Source of the DNA: Euwallacea fornicatus
Lineage: Eukaryota; Arthropoda; Insecta; Coleoptera; Curculionidae
Direction of reading: 5' to 3'
DNA: 64,000 bases
Assembly: GCF_040115645.1 (NCBI RefSeq)
Contig: NW_027096063.1
Coordinates: 186,001-250,000, forward strand
Part shown: in pieces, positions 22,801-36,600 of the stretch
Layout of the letters: every line of letters starts with the position of its first letter
How positions within the stretch are numbered: the first letter of the stretch is position 1
Program-made: the position numbers and the translations under genes
Notes under the pieces: model-generated
Databases searched by the model: none
Seen by the model: only the letters and a program-made list of their open reading frames with translations
What the model was told of the DNA's origin: nothing

Positions 22801-25800
22801 GACGTTATTTCAACAACGCTACGAGTAATTTTGTTCAAATCGTCTCCTTTTAGCAAAATAAGCCTAATGGGGCCTTAAACGACAAATCGTCAACTTGGCT
22901 GTCCTAGAACAGTTAGTTTTTGTCCAAATCTTGTAAATCGCACGATTTAGGGCTATTTCCATCATTTCGATCAATCCTGAGTTTCAAAATCGTCACATCC
23001 GTGAAATCGGCAACTTTCGTCGGAAATTGACCGTTAACCATGTTTTGACGTTATTTCAACAACGCTGCGAGTAATGTTGTTCAAATCGTCTCCTTTTAGC
23101 AATATAAGCCTAATGGGGCCATAAACGACAAATTGCCAATTCGGCTTCGCTAGAACTGTCAGTTTTTGTCCAAATCCTGTAAATCGCACGATTTAGGGCT
23201 ATTTCCATCATTTCGATCAATCCTGAGTTTTAAAATCGTCACTCCCGTGAAATCGGCGAGTTTCGTCGGAAATTGACCTTTAACCATGCTTTGACGTTAT
23301 TTCAACAACGCTACGAGCAATTTTGTTCAAATCGTCTCCTTTTAGCAAAATAAGCCTAATGGGGCCAAAAACGACAAATCGTCAACTTGGCTGTCCTAGA
23401 ACAGTCAGTTTTTGTCCAAATCCTGTAAATCGCACGATTTAGGGCTATTTGCATCATTTCGATCAATCCTGAGTTTCAAAATCGTCACATCCGTGAAATC
23501 GGCGACTTTCGTCGGAAATTGACCGTTAACCATGCTTTGACGTTATTTCAACAATGATGCGAGTAATTTTGTTCAAATCGTCTCCTTTTAGCAAAATAAG
23601 CCTAATGGGGCCTTAAACTACAAATCGTCAACTTGGCTGTCCTAGAACAGTCAGTTTTTGTCCAAATCCTGTAAATCGCACGATTTAGGGCTATTTCCAT
23701 CATTTCGATCAATCCTGAGTTTCAAAATCGCCAATTCCGTGAATCGGCGACTTTCGTCGGAAATTGACTTTTAACCATGCTTTGACGTAATTTCAACAAC
23801 GCTGCGAGCAATTTTGTTCAAATCGTCTCCTTTTAGCAAAATAAGCCTAATGGGGCCTTAAACGACAAATCGTCAACTTGGCTGTCCTAGAACAGTCAGT
23901 TTTTGTCCAAATCCTGTAAATCGCACGATTTAGGGCTATTTCCATCATTTCGATCAATCCTGAGTTTCAAAATCGCCAATTCCGTGAATCGGCGACTTTC
24001 GTCGGAAATTGACCGTTAACCATGTTTTGACGTTATTTCAACAACGCTGCGAGTAATGTTGTTCAAATCGTCTCCTTTTAGCAATATAAGCCTAATGGGG
24101 CCATAAACGACAAATTGCCAATTCGGCTTCGCTAGAACTGTCAGTTTTTGTCCAAATCCTGTAAATCGCACGATTTAGGGCTATTTCCATCATTTCGATC
24201 AATCCTGAGTTTTAAAATCGTTACTCCCGTGAAATCGGCGAGTTTCGTCGGAAATTGACTTTTAACCATGCTTTGACGTTATTTCAACAACGCTACGAGT
24301 AATTTTGTTCAAATCGTCTCCTTTTAGCAAAATAAGCCTAATGGGGCCATAAACGACAAATTCCCAATTCGGCTTCGCTAGAACTGTCAGTTTTGGTCCA
24401 AATCCTGTAAATCGCACGATTTAGGGCTATTTCCTTCATTTCAATCAATCCTGAGTTTCAAAATCGCCAATTCCGTGAAATCAGCAACTTTCGTCGGAAA
24501 TTGACTTTTAACCATGCTTTGACGTTATTTCAACAACGCTACGAGTAATTTTGTTCAAATCGTCTCCTTTTAGCAAAATAAGCCTAATGGGGCCTTAAAC
24601 GACAAATCGTCAACTTGGCTGTCCTAGAACAGTCAGTTTTTGTCCAAATCCTGTAAATCGCACGATTTAGGTCTATTTCCATCATTTCGATCAATCCTGA
24701 GTTTCAAAATCGCCAATTCCGTGAATCGGCGACTTTCGTCGGAAATTGACTTTTAACCATGCTTTGACGTAATTTCAACAACGCTGCGAGCAATTTTGTT
24801 CAAATCGTCTCCTTTTAGCAAAATAAGCCTAATGGGGCCATAAACGACAAATTCCCAATTCGGCTGCGTTAGAACTGTCAGTTTTTGTCCAAATCCTGTA
24901 AATCGCACGATTTAAGGCTATTTCCATCATTTCGATCAATCCTGAGTTTCAAAATCGTCACATCCGTGAAATCGGCAACTTTCGTCGGAAATTGACTTTT
25001 AACCATGCTTTGACGTTATTTCAACAACGCTACGAGTAATTTTGTTCAAATCGTCTCCTTTTAGCAAAATAAGCCTAATGGGGCCATAAACGACAAATTC
25101 CCAATTCGGCTTCGCTAGAACTGTCAGTTTTGGTCCAAATCCTGTAAATCGCACGATTTAGGGCTATTTCCTTCATTTCAATCAATCCTGAGTTTCAAAA
25201 TCGCCAATTCCGTGAAATCGGCGAGTTTCGTCGGAAATTGACCTTTAACCATGCTTTGACGTTATTTCAACAACGCTACGAGCAATTTTGTTCAAATCGT
25301 CTCCTTTTAGCAAAATAAGCCTAATGGGGCCAAAAACGACAAATCGTCAACTTGGCTGTCCTAGAACAGTCAGTTTTTGTCCAAATCCTGTAAATCGCAC
25401 GATTTAGGGCTATTTCCATCATTTCGATCAATCCTGAGTTTCAAAATCGCCAATTCCGTGAATCGGCGACTTTCGTCGGAAATTGACTTTTAACCATGCT
25501 TTGACGTAATTTCAACAACGCTGCGAGCAATTTTGTTCAAATCGTCTCCTTTTAGCAAAATAAGCCTAATGGGGCCTTAAACGACAAATCGTCAACTTGG
25601 CTGTCCTAGAACAGTCAGTTTTTGTCCAAATCCTGTAAATCGCACGATTTAGGGCTATTTCCATCATTTCGATCAATCCTGAGTTTCAAAATCGCCAATT
25701 CCGTGAATCGGCGACTTTCGTCGGAAATTGACTTTTAACCATGCTTTGACGTAATTTCAACAACGCTGCGAGCAATTTTGTTCAAATCGTCTCCTTTTAG

Positions 25801-26285
25801 CAAAATAAGCCTAATGGGGCCTTAAACGACAAATCGTCAACTTGGCTGTCCTAGAACAGTCAGTTTTTGTCCAAATCCTGTAAATCGCACGATTTAGGGC
25901 TATTTCCATCATTTCGATCAATCCTGAGTTTCAAAATCGTCACATCCGTGAAATCGGCAACTTTCGTCGGAAATTGACTTTTAACCATGCTTTGACGTTA
26001 TTTCAACAACGCTACGAGTAATTTTGTTCAAATCGTCTCCTTTTAGCAAAATAAGCCTAATGGGGCCATAAACGACAAATTCCCAATTCGGCTTCGCTAG
26101 AACTGTCAGTTTTGGTCCAAATCCTGTAAATCGCACGATTTAGGGCTATTTCCTTCATTTCAATCAATCCTGAGTTTCAAAATCGCCAATTCCGTGAAAT
26201 CGGCGAGTTTCGTCGGAAATTGACCTTTAACCATGCTTTGACGTTATTTCAACAACGCTACGAGCAATTTTGTTCAAATTGTCTC
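19899..26285. repeat. Mixed monomers, 26 units
   Basis: This patchwork of common types contains a local dimer duplication: units starting 20881 and 21127 are repeated at 21372 and 21618 (TTAAGGC unit plus CCTTAAACG unit, 491 bp). Near 23556-23617 the AATGATGCGAG / AAACTACAAATCG pair of 10.8 kb is found again. Near 24665 the GGTCTATT marker starts a run that leads into the next cassette at 26286. Nothing but satellite monomers is seen. Confidence 0.75.
20881..21863. repeat. Tandem 491-bp dimer, two copies
   Basis: A unit with GGCTGCGTT and GATTTAAGGCTATT plus a unit with CCTTAAACG and GTGAATCGG is present twice in a row. The second copy ends differently (CCGTTAACCATGTTTT), so the exchange junction is within the last unit. 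Confidence 0.7.
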
Positions 26286-27269
26286 CTTTTAGCAAAATAA
26301 GCCTAATGGGGCCATAAACGACAAATTGCCAATTCGGCTACGCTAGAACTGTCAGTTTTTGTCCAAATCCTGTAAATCGCACGATTTAGGGCTATTTCCT
26401 TCATTTCGATCAATCCTGAGTTTCAAAATCGTCAATTCCGCGAAATCGGCGACTTTCGTCGGAAATTGACCTTTAACCATGTTTTGACGTTATTTCAACA
26501 ACGCTACGAGTAATTTTGTTCAAATCGTCTCCTTATAGCAAAATAAGCCTAATGGGGCCATAAACGACAAATTGCCAATTCGGTTGCGCTAGAACTGTCA
26601 GTTTTTGTCCAAATCCTGTAAATCGCACGATTTAGGGCTATTTCCTTCATTTCGATCAATCCTGAGTTTCAAAATCGTCAATTCCGCGAAATCGGCGACT
26701 TTCGTCGGAAATTGACCTTTAACCATGTTTTGACGTTATTTCAACAACGCTACGAGTAATGCTGTTTAAATCGTCTCCTTATAGCAAAATAAGCCTAATG
26801 GGGCCATAAACGACAAATTGCCAATTCGGCTGCGCTAGAACTGTCAGTTTTTGTCCAAATCGTGTAAATCGCACGATTTAGGGCTATTTCCATCATTTCG
26901 ATCAATCCTGAGTTTCAAAATCGTCAATTCCGCGAAATCGGCGACTTTTGTCGGAAATTGACCTTTAACCATGTTTTGACGTTATTTCAACAACGCTACG
27001 AGTAATTTTGTTCAAATCGTCTCCTTTTAGCAAAATAAGCCTAATGGGGCCATAAACGACAAATTGCCAATTCGGCTACGCTAGAACTGTCAGTTTTTGT
27101 CCAAATCCTGTAAATCGCACGATTTAGGGCTATTTCCTTCATTTCGATCAATCCTGAGTTTCAAAATCGTCAATTCCGCGAAATCGGCGACTTTCGTCGA
27201 AAATTGAATTTTAACCATGCTTTGACGTAATTTCAACAACGCTGCGAGCAATTTTGTTCAAATCGTCTC
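26286..27269. repeat. CTTATAGC four-monomer cassette, copy c
   Basis: The starts at 26286, 26532, 26778 and 27024 reproduce copy a at an offset of 11793 bp (48 monomers), including the preceding TTCAAATTGTCTCC and the terminal TTGAATTTTAACC switch. It differs by private changes such as GACTTTTGTCGG near 26943. Confidence 0.85.
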
Positions 27270-29233
27270 CTTTTAGCAAAATAAGCCTAATGGGGCCATA
27301 AACGACAAATTCCCAATTCGGCTGCGTTAGAACTGTCAGTTTTTGTCCAAATCCTGTAAATCGCACGATTTAGGGCTATTTCCATCATTTCGATCAATCC
27401 TGAGTTTCAAAATCATCACATCCGTGAAATCGGCAACTTTCGTCGGAAATTGACTTTTAACCATGCTTTGACGTTATTTCAACAACGCTACGAGTAATTT
27501 TGTTCAAATCGTCTCCTTTTAGCAAAATAAGCCTAATGGGGCCATAAACGACAAATTCCCAATTCGGCTTCGCTAGAACTGTCAGTTTTGGTCCAAATCC
27601 TGTAAATCGCACGATTTAGGGCTATTTCCTTCATTTCAATCAATCCTGAGTTTCAAAATCGCCAATTCCGTGAAATCGGCGAGTTTCGTCGGAAATTGAC
27701 CTTTAACCATGCTTTGACGTTATTTCAACAACGCTACGAGCAATTTTGTTCAAATCGTCTCCTTTTAGCAAAATAAGCCTAATGGGGCCAAAAACGACAA
27801 ATCGTCAACTTGGCTGTCCTAGAACAGTCAGTTTTTGTCCAAATCCTGTAAATCGCACGATTTAGGGCTATTTCCATCATTTCGATCAATCCTGAGTTTC
27901 AAAATCGCCAATTCCGTGAATCGGCGACTTTCGTCGGAAATTGACTTTTAACCATGCTTTGACGTAATTTCAACAACGCTGCGAGCAATTTTGTTCAAAT
28001 CGTCTCCTTTTAGCAAAATAAGCCTAATGGGGCCTTAAACGACAAATCGTCAACTTGGCTGTCCTAGAACAGTCAGTTTTTGTCCAAATCCTGTAAATCG
28101 CACGATTTAGGGCTATTTCCATCATTTCGATCAATCCTGAGTTTCAAAATCGCCAATTCCGTGAATCGGCGACTTTCGTCGGAAATTGACTTTTAACCAT
28201 GCTTTGACGTAATTTCAACAACGCTGCGAGCAATTTTGTTCAAATCGTCTCCTTTTAGCAAAATAAGCCTAATGGGGCCTTAAACGACAAATCGTCAACT
28301 TGGCTGTCCTAGAACAGTCAGTTTTTGTCCAAATCCTGTAAATCGCACGATTTAGGGCTATTTCCATCATTTCGATCAATCCTGAGTTTCAAAATCGCCA
28401 ATTCCGTGAATCGGCGACTTTCGTCGGAAATTGACCGTTAACCATGTTTTGACGTTATTTCAACAACGCTGCGAGTAATGTTGTTCAAATCGTCTCCTTT
28501 TAGCAATATAAGCCTAATGGGGCCATAAACGACAAATTGCCAATTCGGCTTCGCTAGAACTGTCAGTTTTTGTCCAAATCCTGTAAATCGCACGATTTAG
28601 GGCTATTTCCATCATTTCGATCAATCCTGAGTTTTAAAATCGTCACTCCCGTGAAATCGGCGAGTTTCGTCGGAAATTGACTTTTAACCATGCTTTGACG
28701 TTATTTCAACAACGCTACGAGTAATTTTGTTCAAATCGTCTCCTTTTAGCAAAATAAGCCTAATGGGGCCATAAACGACAAATTCCCAATTCGGCTTCGC
28801 TAGAACTGTCAGTTTTGGTCCAAATCCTGTAAATCGCACGATTTAGGGCTATTTCCTTCATTTCAATCAATCCTGAGTTTCAAAATCGCCAATTCCGTGA
28901 AATCGGCGAGTTTCGTCGGAAATTGACCTTTAACCATGCTTTGACGTTATTTCAACAACGCTACGAGCAATTTTGTTCAAATCGTCTCCTTTTAGCAAAA
29001 TAAGCCTAATGGGGCCAAAAACGACAAATCGTCAACTTGGCTGTCCTAGAACAGTCAGTTTTTGTCCAAATCGTGTAAATCGCATGATTTAGGGCTATTT
29101 CCATCATTTCGATCAATCCTGAGTTTCAAAATCGCCAATTCCGTGAATCGGCGACTTTCGTCGGAAATTGACTTTTAACCATGCTTTGACGTAATTTCAA
29201 CAACGCTGCGAGCAATTTTGTTCAAATCGTCTC
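27270..29233. repeat. Mixed monomers, 8 units
   Basis: Eight units in the order seen after cassette copy a (from 15477): ATCATCACATCC unit, TTTTGGTCC unit, CCAAAAACG unit, two CCTTAAACG units, then a GCAATATAAG unit with TTTTAAAATCGTCACTCCC. The stretch ends with a CCAAAAACG / GCATGATTT unit that leads into the long HOR. Confidence 0.72.
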
Positions 29234-32200
29234 CTTTTAGTAAAATAAGCCTAATGGGGCCATAAACGACTAATTCCCAATTCGGCTGCGCTAGAACTGT
29301 CAGTTTTTGCCCAAATCCTGTAAATCGCACGATTTAGGGCTATTTCCATCATTTCGATCAATCCTGAGTTTCAAAATCGCCAATTCCGTGAATCGGCGAC
29401 TTTCGTCGGAAATTGAATTTTAACCATGCTTTGACGTAATTTCAACAACGCTGCGAGCAATTTTGTTCAAATCGTCTCCTTTTAGCAAAATAAGCCTAAT
29501 GGGGCCATAAACGACAAATTCTCAATTCGGCTGCGCTAGAACTGTCAGTTTTTGTCCAAATCCTGTAAATCGCACGATTTAGGGCTATTTCCATCATTTC
29601 GATCAATCCTGAGTTTCAAAATCGTCACATCCGTGAAATCGGCAACTTTCGTCGGAAATTGACTTTTAACCATGCTTTGACGTTATTTCAACAACGCTAC
29701 GAGTAATTTTGTTCAAATCGTCTCCTTTTAGCAAAATAAGCCTAATGGGGCCATAAACGACAAATTCCCAATTCGGCTTCGCTAGAACTGTCAGTTTTGG
29801 TCCAAATCCTGTAAATCGCACGATTTAGGGCTATTTCCTTCATTTCAATCAATCCTGAGTTTCAAAATCGCCAATTCCGTGAAATCGGCGAGTTTCGTCG
29901 GAAATTGACCTTTAACCATGCTTTGACGTTATTTCAACAACGCTACGAGCAATTTTGTTCAAATCGTCTCCTTTTAGCAAAATAAGCCTAATGGGGCCAA
30001 AAACGACAAATCGTCAACTTGGCTGTCCTAGAACAGTCAGTTTTTGTCCAAATCGTGTAAATCGCATGATTTAGGGCTATTTCCATCATTTCGATCAATC
30101 CTGAGTTTCAAAATCGCCAATTCCGTGAATCGGCGACTTTCGTCGGAAATTGACTTTTAACCATGCTTTGACGTAATTTCAACAACGCTGCGAGCAATTT
30201 TGTTCAAATCGTCTCCTTTTAGTAAAATAAGCCTAATGGGGCCATAAACGACTAATTCCCAATTCGGCTTCGCTAGAACTGTCAGTTTTGGTCCAAATCC
30301 TGTAAATCGCACGATTTAGGGCTATTTCCTTCATTTCAATCAATCCTGAGTTTCAAAATCGCCAATTCCGTGAAATCGGCGAGTTTCGTCGGAAATTGAC
30401 CTTTAACCATGCTTTGACGTTATTTCAACAACGCTACGAGTAATTTTGTTCAAATCGTCTCCTTTTAGCAAAATAAGCCTAATGGGGCCAAAAACGACAA
30501 ATCGTCAACTTGGCTGTCCTAGAACAGTCAGTTTTTGTCCAAATCCTGTAAATCGCACGATTTAGGGCTATTTCCATCATTTCGATCAATCCTGAGTTTC
30601 AAAATCGCCAATTCCGTGAATCGGCGACTTTCGTCGGAAATTGACTTTTAACCATGCTTTGACGTAATTTCAACAACGCTGCGAGCAATTTTGTTCAAAT
30701 CGTCTCCTTTTAGCAAAATACGCCTAATGGGGCCTTAAACGACAAATCGTCAACTTGGCTGTCCTAGAACAGTCAGTTTTTGTCCAAATCCTGTAAATCG
30801 CACGATTTAGGGCTATTTCCATCATTTCGATCAATCCTGAGTTTCAAAATCGCCAATTCCGTGAATCGGCGACTTTCGTCGGAAATTGACTTTTAACCAT
30901 GCTTTGACGTAATTTCAACAACGCTGCGAGCAATTTTGTTCAAATCGTCTCCTTTTAGCAAAATAAGCCTAATGGGGCCTTAAACGACAAATCGTCAACT
31001 TGGCTGTCCTAGAACAGTCAGTTTTTGTCCAAATCCTGTAAATCGCACGATTTAGGGCTATTTCCATCATTTCGATCAATCCTGAGTTTCAAAATCGCCA
31101 ATTCCGTGAATCGGCGACTTTCGTCGGAAATTGACCGTTAACCATGTTTTGACGTTATTTCAACAACGCTGCGAGTAATGTTGTTCAAATCGTCTCCTTT
31201 TAGCAATATAAGCCTAATGGGGCCATAAACGACAAATTGCCAATTCGGCTTCGCTAGAACTGTCAGTTTTTGTCCAAATCCTGTAAATCGCACGATTTAG
31301 GGCTATTTCCATCATTTCGATCAATCCTGAGTTTTAAAATCGTCACTCCCGTGAAATCGGCGAGTTTCGTCGGAAATTGACTTTTAACCATGCTTTGACG
31401 TTATTTCAACAACGCTACGAGTAATTTTGTTCAAATCGTCTCCTTTTAGCAAAATAAGCCTAATGGGGCCATAAACGACAAATTCCCAATTCGGCTTCGC
31501 TAGAACTGTCAGTTTTGGTCCAAATCCTGTAAATCGCACGATTTAGGGCTATTTCCTTCATTTCAATCAATCCTGAGTTTCAAAATCGCCAATTCCGTGA
31601 AAACAGCAACTTTCGTCGGAAATTGACTTTTAACCATGCTTTGACGTTATTTCAACAACGCTACGAGTAATTTTGTTCAAATCGTCTCCTTTTAGCAAAA
31701 TAAGCCTAATGGGGCCTTAAACGACAAATCGTCAACTTGGCTGTCCTAGAACAGTTAGTTTTTGTCCAAATCGTGTAAATCGCACGATTTAGGGCTATTT
31801 GCATCATTTCGATCAATCCTGAGTTTCAAAATCGTCACATCCGTGAAATCGGCAACTTTCGTCGGAAATTGACCGTTAACCATGTTTTGACGTTATTTCA
31901 ACAACGCTGCGAGTAATGTTGTTCAAATCGTCTCCTTTTAGCAATATAAGCCTAATGGGGCCATAAACGACAAATTGCCAATTCGGCTTCGCTAGAACTG
32001 TCAGTTTTTGTCCAAATCCTGTAAATCGCACGATTTAGGGCTATTTCCATCATTTCGATCAATCCTGAGTTTCAAAATCGTCACATCCGTGAAATCGGCG
32101 ACTTTCGTCGGAAATTGACCGTTAACCATGCTTTGACGTTATTTCAACAATGCTGCGAGTAATTTTGTTCAAATCGTCTCCTTTTAGCAAAATAAGCCTA

Positions 32201-34636
32201 ATGGGGCCTTAAACGACAAATCGTCAACTTGGCTGTCCTAGAACAGTCAGTTTTTGTCCAAATCCTGTAAATCGCACGATTTAGGGCTATTTCCATCATT
32301 TCGATCAATCCTGAGTTTCAAAATCGCCAATTCCGTGAATCGGCGACTTTCGTCGGAAATTGACTTTTAACCATGCTTTGACGTAATTTCAACAACGCTG
32401 CGAGCAATTTTGTTCAAATCGTCTCCTTTTAGCAAAATAAGCCTAATGGGGCCATAAACGACAAATCGTCAACTTGGCTGTCCTAGAACAGTTAGTTTTT
32501 GTCCAAATCGTGTAAATCGCACGATTTAGGGCTATTTGCATCATTTCGATCAATCCTGAGTTTCAAAATCGTCACATCCGTGAAATCGGCAACTTTCGTC
32601 GGAAATTGACCGTTAACCATGTTTTGACGTTATTTCAACAACGCTGCGAGTAATGTTGTTCAAATCGTCTCCTTTTAGCAATATAAGCCTAATGGGGCCA
32701 TAAACGACAAATTGCCAATTCGGCTTCGCTAGAACTGTCAGTTTTTGTCCAAATCCTGTAAATCGCACGATTTAGGGCTATTTCCATCATTTCGATCAAT
32801 CCTGAGTTTCAAAATCGTCACATCCGTGAAATCGGCGACTTTTGTCGGAAATTGACCGTTAACCATGCTTTGACGTTATTTCAACAATGCTGCGAGTAAT
32901 TTTGTTCAAATCGTCTCCTTTTAGCAAAATAAGCCTAATGGGGCCTTAAACGACAAATCGTCAACTTGGCTGTCCTAGAACAGTCAGTTTTTGTCCAAAT
33001 CCTGTAAATCGCACGATTTAGGGCTATTTCCATCATTTCGATCAATCCTGAGTTTCAAAATCGCCAATTCCGTGAATCGGCGACTTTCGTCGGAAATTGA
33101 CTTTTAACCATGCTTTGACGTAATTTCAACAACGCTGCGAGCAATTTTGTTCAAATCGTCTCCTTTTAGCAAAATAAGCCTAATGGGGCCATAAACGACA
33201 AATCGTCAACTTGGCTGTCCTAGAACAGTTAGTTTTTGTCCAAATCGTGTAAATCGCACGATTTAGGGCTATTTGCATCATTTCGATCAATCCTGAGTTT
33301 CAAAATCGTCACATCCGTGAAATCGGCAACTTTCGTCGGAAATTGACCGTTAACCATGTTTTGACGTTATTTCAACAACGCTGCGAGTAATGTTGTTCAA
33401 ATCGTCTCCTTTTTGCAATATAAGCCTAATGGGGCCATAAACGACAAATTGCCAATTCGGCTTCGCCAGAACTGTCAGTTTTTGTCCAAATCCTGTAAAT
33501 CGCACGATTTAGGGCTATTTCCATCATTTCGATCAATCCTGAGTTTCAAAATCGTCACATCCGTGAAATCGGCGACTTTCGTCGGAAATTGACCGTTAAC
33601 CATGCTTTGACGTTATTTCAACAATGCTGCGAGTAATTTTGTTCAAATCGTCTCCTTTTAGCAAAATAAGCCTAATGGGGCCTTAAACGACAAATCGTCA
33701 ACTTGGCTGTCCTAGAACAGTCAGTTTTTGTCCAAATCCTGTAAATCGCACGATTTAGGGCTATTTCCATCATTTCGATCAATCCTGAGTTTCAAAATCG
33801 CCAATTCCGTGAATCGGCGACTTTCGTCGGAAATTGACTTTTAACCATGCTTTGACGTAATTTCAACAACGCTGCGAGCAATTTTGTTCAAATCGTCTCC
33901 TTTTAGCAAAATAAGCCTAATGGGGCCATAAACGACAAATTCCCAATTCGGCTGCGTTAGAACTGTCAGTTTTTGTCCAAATCCTGTAAATCGCACGATT
34001 TAGGGCTATTTCCATCATTTCGATCAATCCTGAGTTTCAAAATCATCACATCCGTGAAATCGGCAACTTTCGTCGGAAATTGACTTTTAACCATGCTTTG
34101 ACGTTATTTCAACAACGCTACGAGTAATTTTGTTCAAATCGTCTCCTTTTAGCAAAATAAGCCTAATGGGGCCATAAACGACAAATTCCCAATTCGGCTT
34201 CGCTAGAACTGTCAGTTTTGGTCCAAATCCTGTAAATCGCACGATTTAGGGCTATTTCCTTCATTTCAATCAATCCTGAGTTTCAAAATCGCCAATTCCG
34301 TGAAATCGGCGAGTTTCGTCGGAAATTGACCTTTAACCATGCTTTGACGTTATTTCAACAACGCTACGAGCAATTTTGTTCAAATCGTCTCCTTTTAGCA
34401 AAATAAGCCTAATGGGGCCAAAAACGACAAATCGTCAACTTGGCTGTCCTAGAACAGTCAGTTTTTGTCCAAATCGTGTAAATCGCATGATTTAGGGCTA
34501 TTTCCATCATTTCGATCAATCCTGAGTTTCAAAATCGCCAATTCCGTGAATCGGCGACTTTCGTCGGAAATTGACTTTTAACCATGCTTTGACGTAATTT
34601 CAACAACGCTGCGAGCAATTTTGTTCAAATCGTCTC
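29234..34636. repeat. Long HOR, copy 1 (22 monomers, 5403 bp)
   Basis: The HOR is defined by its opening unit CTTTTAGTAAAATAAG with ACGACTAATTCCC and TTTTTGCCC, then a unit with AAATTCTCAATTCGG. In this copy the opener recurs after four monomers at 30216. There it is chimeric: it has TTAGTAAAA and GACTAATTCCC but then CTTCGCTAG with TTTTGGTCC. That is a partial 982-bp duplication. The copy contains three 737-bp trimers and ends with ATCATCACATCC, TTTTGGTCC and CCAAAAACG / GCATGATTT units. Confidence 0.82.
31689..33899. repeat. 737-bp trimer sub-array, 3 copies
   Basis: Trimers start at 31689, 32426 and 33163. Each has unit 1 (AGAACAGTTAG, GTGTAAATCG, TTGCATC, CCGTTAACCATGTTTT, AATGTTGTTC), unit 2 (GCAATATAAG, GGCTTCGC, AACAATGCTGCG) and unit 3 (CCTTAAACG, GTGAATCGG, GACGTAATTT). 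The third trimer carries CCTTTTTGCAATATAAG with CTTCGCCAG, a marker found again in later HOR copies. Confidence 0.88.
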
Positions 34637-36600
34637 CTTTTAGTAAAATAAGCCTAATGGGGCCATAAACGACTAATTCCCAATTCGGCTGCGCTAGAAC
34701 TGTCAGTTTTTGCCCAAATCCTGTAAATCGCACGATTTAGGGCTATTTCCATCATTTCGATCAATCCTGAGTTTCAAAATCGCCAATTCCGTGAATCGGC
34801 GACTTTCGTCGGAAATTGAATTTTAACCATGCTTTGACGTAATTTCAACAACGCTGCGAGCAATTTTGTTCAAATCGTCTCCTTTTAGCAAAATAAGCCT
34901 AATGGGGCCATAAACGACAAATTCTCAATTCGGCTGCGCTAGAACTGTCAGTTTTTGTCCAAATCCTGTAAATCGCACGATTTAGGGCTATTTCCATCAT
35001 TTCGATCAATCCTGAGTTTCAAAATCGTCACATCCGTGAAATCGGCAACTTTCGTCGGAAATTGACTTTTAACCATGCTTTGACGTTATTTCAACAACGC
35101 TACGAGTAATTTTGTTCAAATCGTCTCCTTTTAGCAAAATAAGCCTAATGGGGCCATAAACGACAAATTCCCAATTCGGCTTCGCTAGAACTGTCAGTTT
35201 TGGTCCAAATCCTGTAAATCGCACGATTTAGGGCTATTTCCTTCATTTCAATCAATCCTGAGTTTCAAAATCGCCAATTCCGTGAAATCGGCGAGTTTCG
35301 TCGGAAATTGACCTTTAACCATGCTTTGACGTTATTTCAACAACGCTACGAGTAATTTTGTTCAAATCGTCTCCTTTTAGCAAAATAAGCCTAATGGGGC
35401 CAAAAACGACAAATCGTCAACTTGGCTGTCCTAGAACAGTCAGTTTTTGTCCAAATCCTGTAAATCGCACGATTTAGGGCTATTTCCATCATTTCGATCA
35501 ATCCTGAGTTTCAAAATCGCCAATTCCGTGAATCGGCGACTTTCGTCGGAAATTGACCGTTAACCATGCTTTGACGTTATTTCAACAATGCTGCGAGTAA
35601 TTTTGTTCAAATCGTCTCCTTTTAGCAAAATAAGCCTAATGGGGCCTTAAACGACAAATCGTCAACTTGGCTGTCCTAGAACAGTCAGTTTTTGTCCAAA
35701 TCCTGTAAATCGCACGATTTAGGGCTATTTCCATCATTTCGATCAATCCTGAGTTTCAAAATCGCCAATTCCGTGAATCGGCGACTTTCGTCGGAAATTG
35801 ACTTTTAACCATGCTTTGACGTAATTTCAACAACGCTGCGAGCAATTTTGTTCAAATCGTCTCCTTTTAGCAAAATAAGCCTAATGGGGCCTTAAACGAC
35901 AAATCGTCAACTTGGCTGTCCTAGAACAGTCAGTTTTTGTCCAAATCCTGTAAATCGCACGATTTAGGGCTATTTCCATCATTTCGATCAATCCTGAGTT
36001 TCAAAATTGCCAATTCCGTGAATCGGCGACTTTCGTCGGAAATTGACCGTTAACCATGTTTTGACGTTATTTCAACAACGCTGCGAGTAATGTTGTTCAA
36101 ATCGTCTCCTTTTAGCAATATAAGCCTAATGGGGCCATAAACGACAAATTGCCAATTCGGCTTCGCTAGAACTGTCAGTTTTTGTCCAAATCCTGTAAAT
36201 CGCACGATTTAGGGCTATTTCCATCATTTCGATCAATCCTGAGTTTTAAAATCGTCACTCCCGTGAAATCGGCGAGTTTCGTCGGAAATTGACTTTTAAC
36301 CATGCTTTGACGTTATTTCAACAACGCTACGAGTAATTTTGTTCAAATCGTCTCCTTTTAGCAAAATAAGCCTAATGGGGCCATAAACGACAAATTCCCA
36401 ATTCGGCTTCGCTAGAACTGTCAGTTTTGGTCCAAATCCTGTAAATCGCACGATTTAGGGCTATTTCCTTCATTTCAATCAATCCTGAGTTTCAAAATCG
36501 CCAATTCCGTGAAATCAGCAACTTTCGTCGGAAATTGACTTTTAACCATGCTTTGACGTTATTTCAACAACGCTACGAGTAATTTTGTTCAAATCGTCTC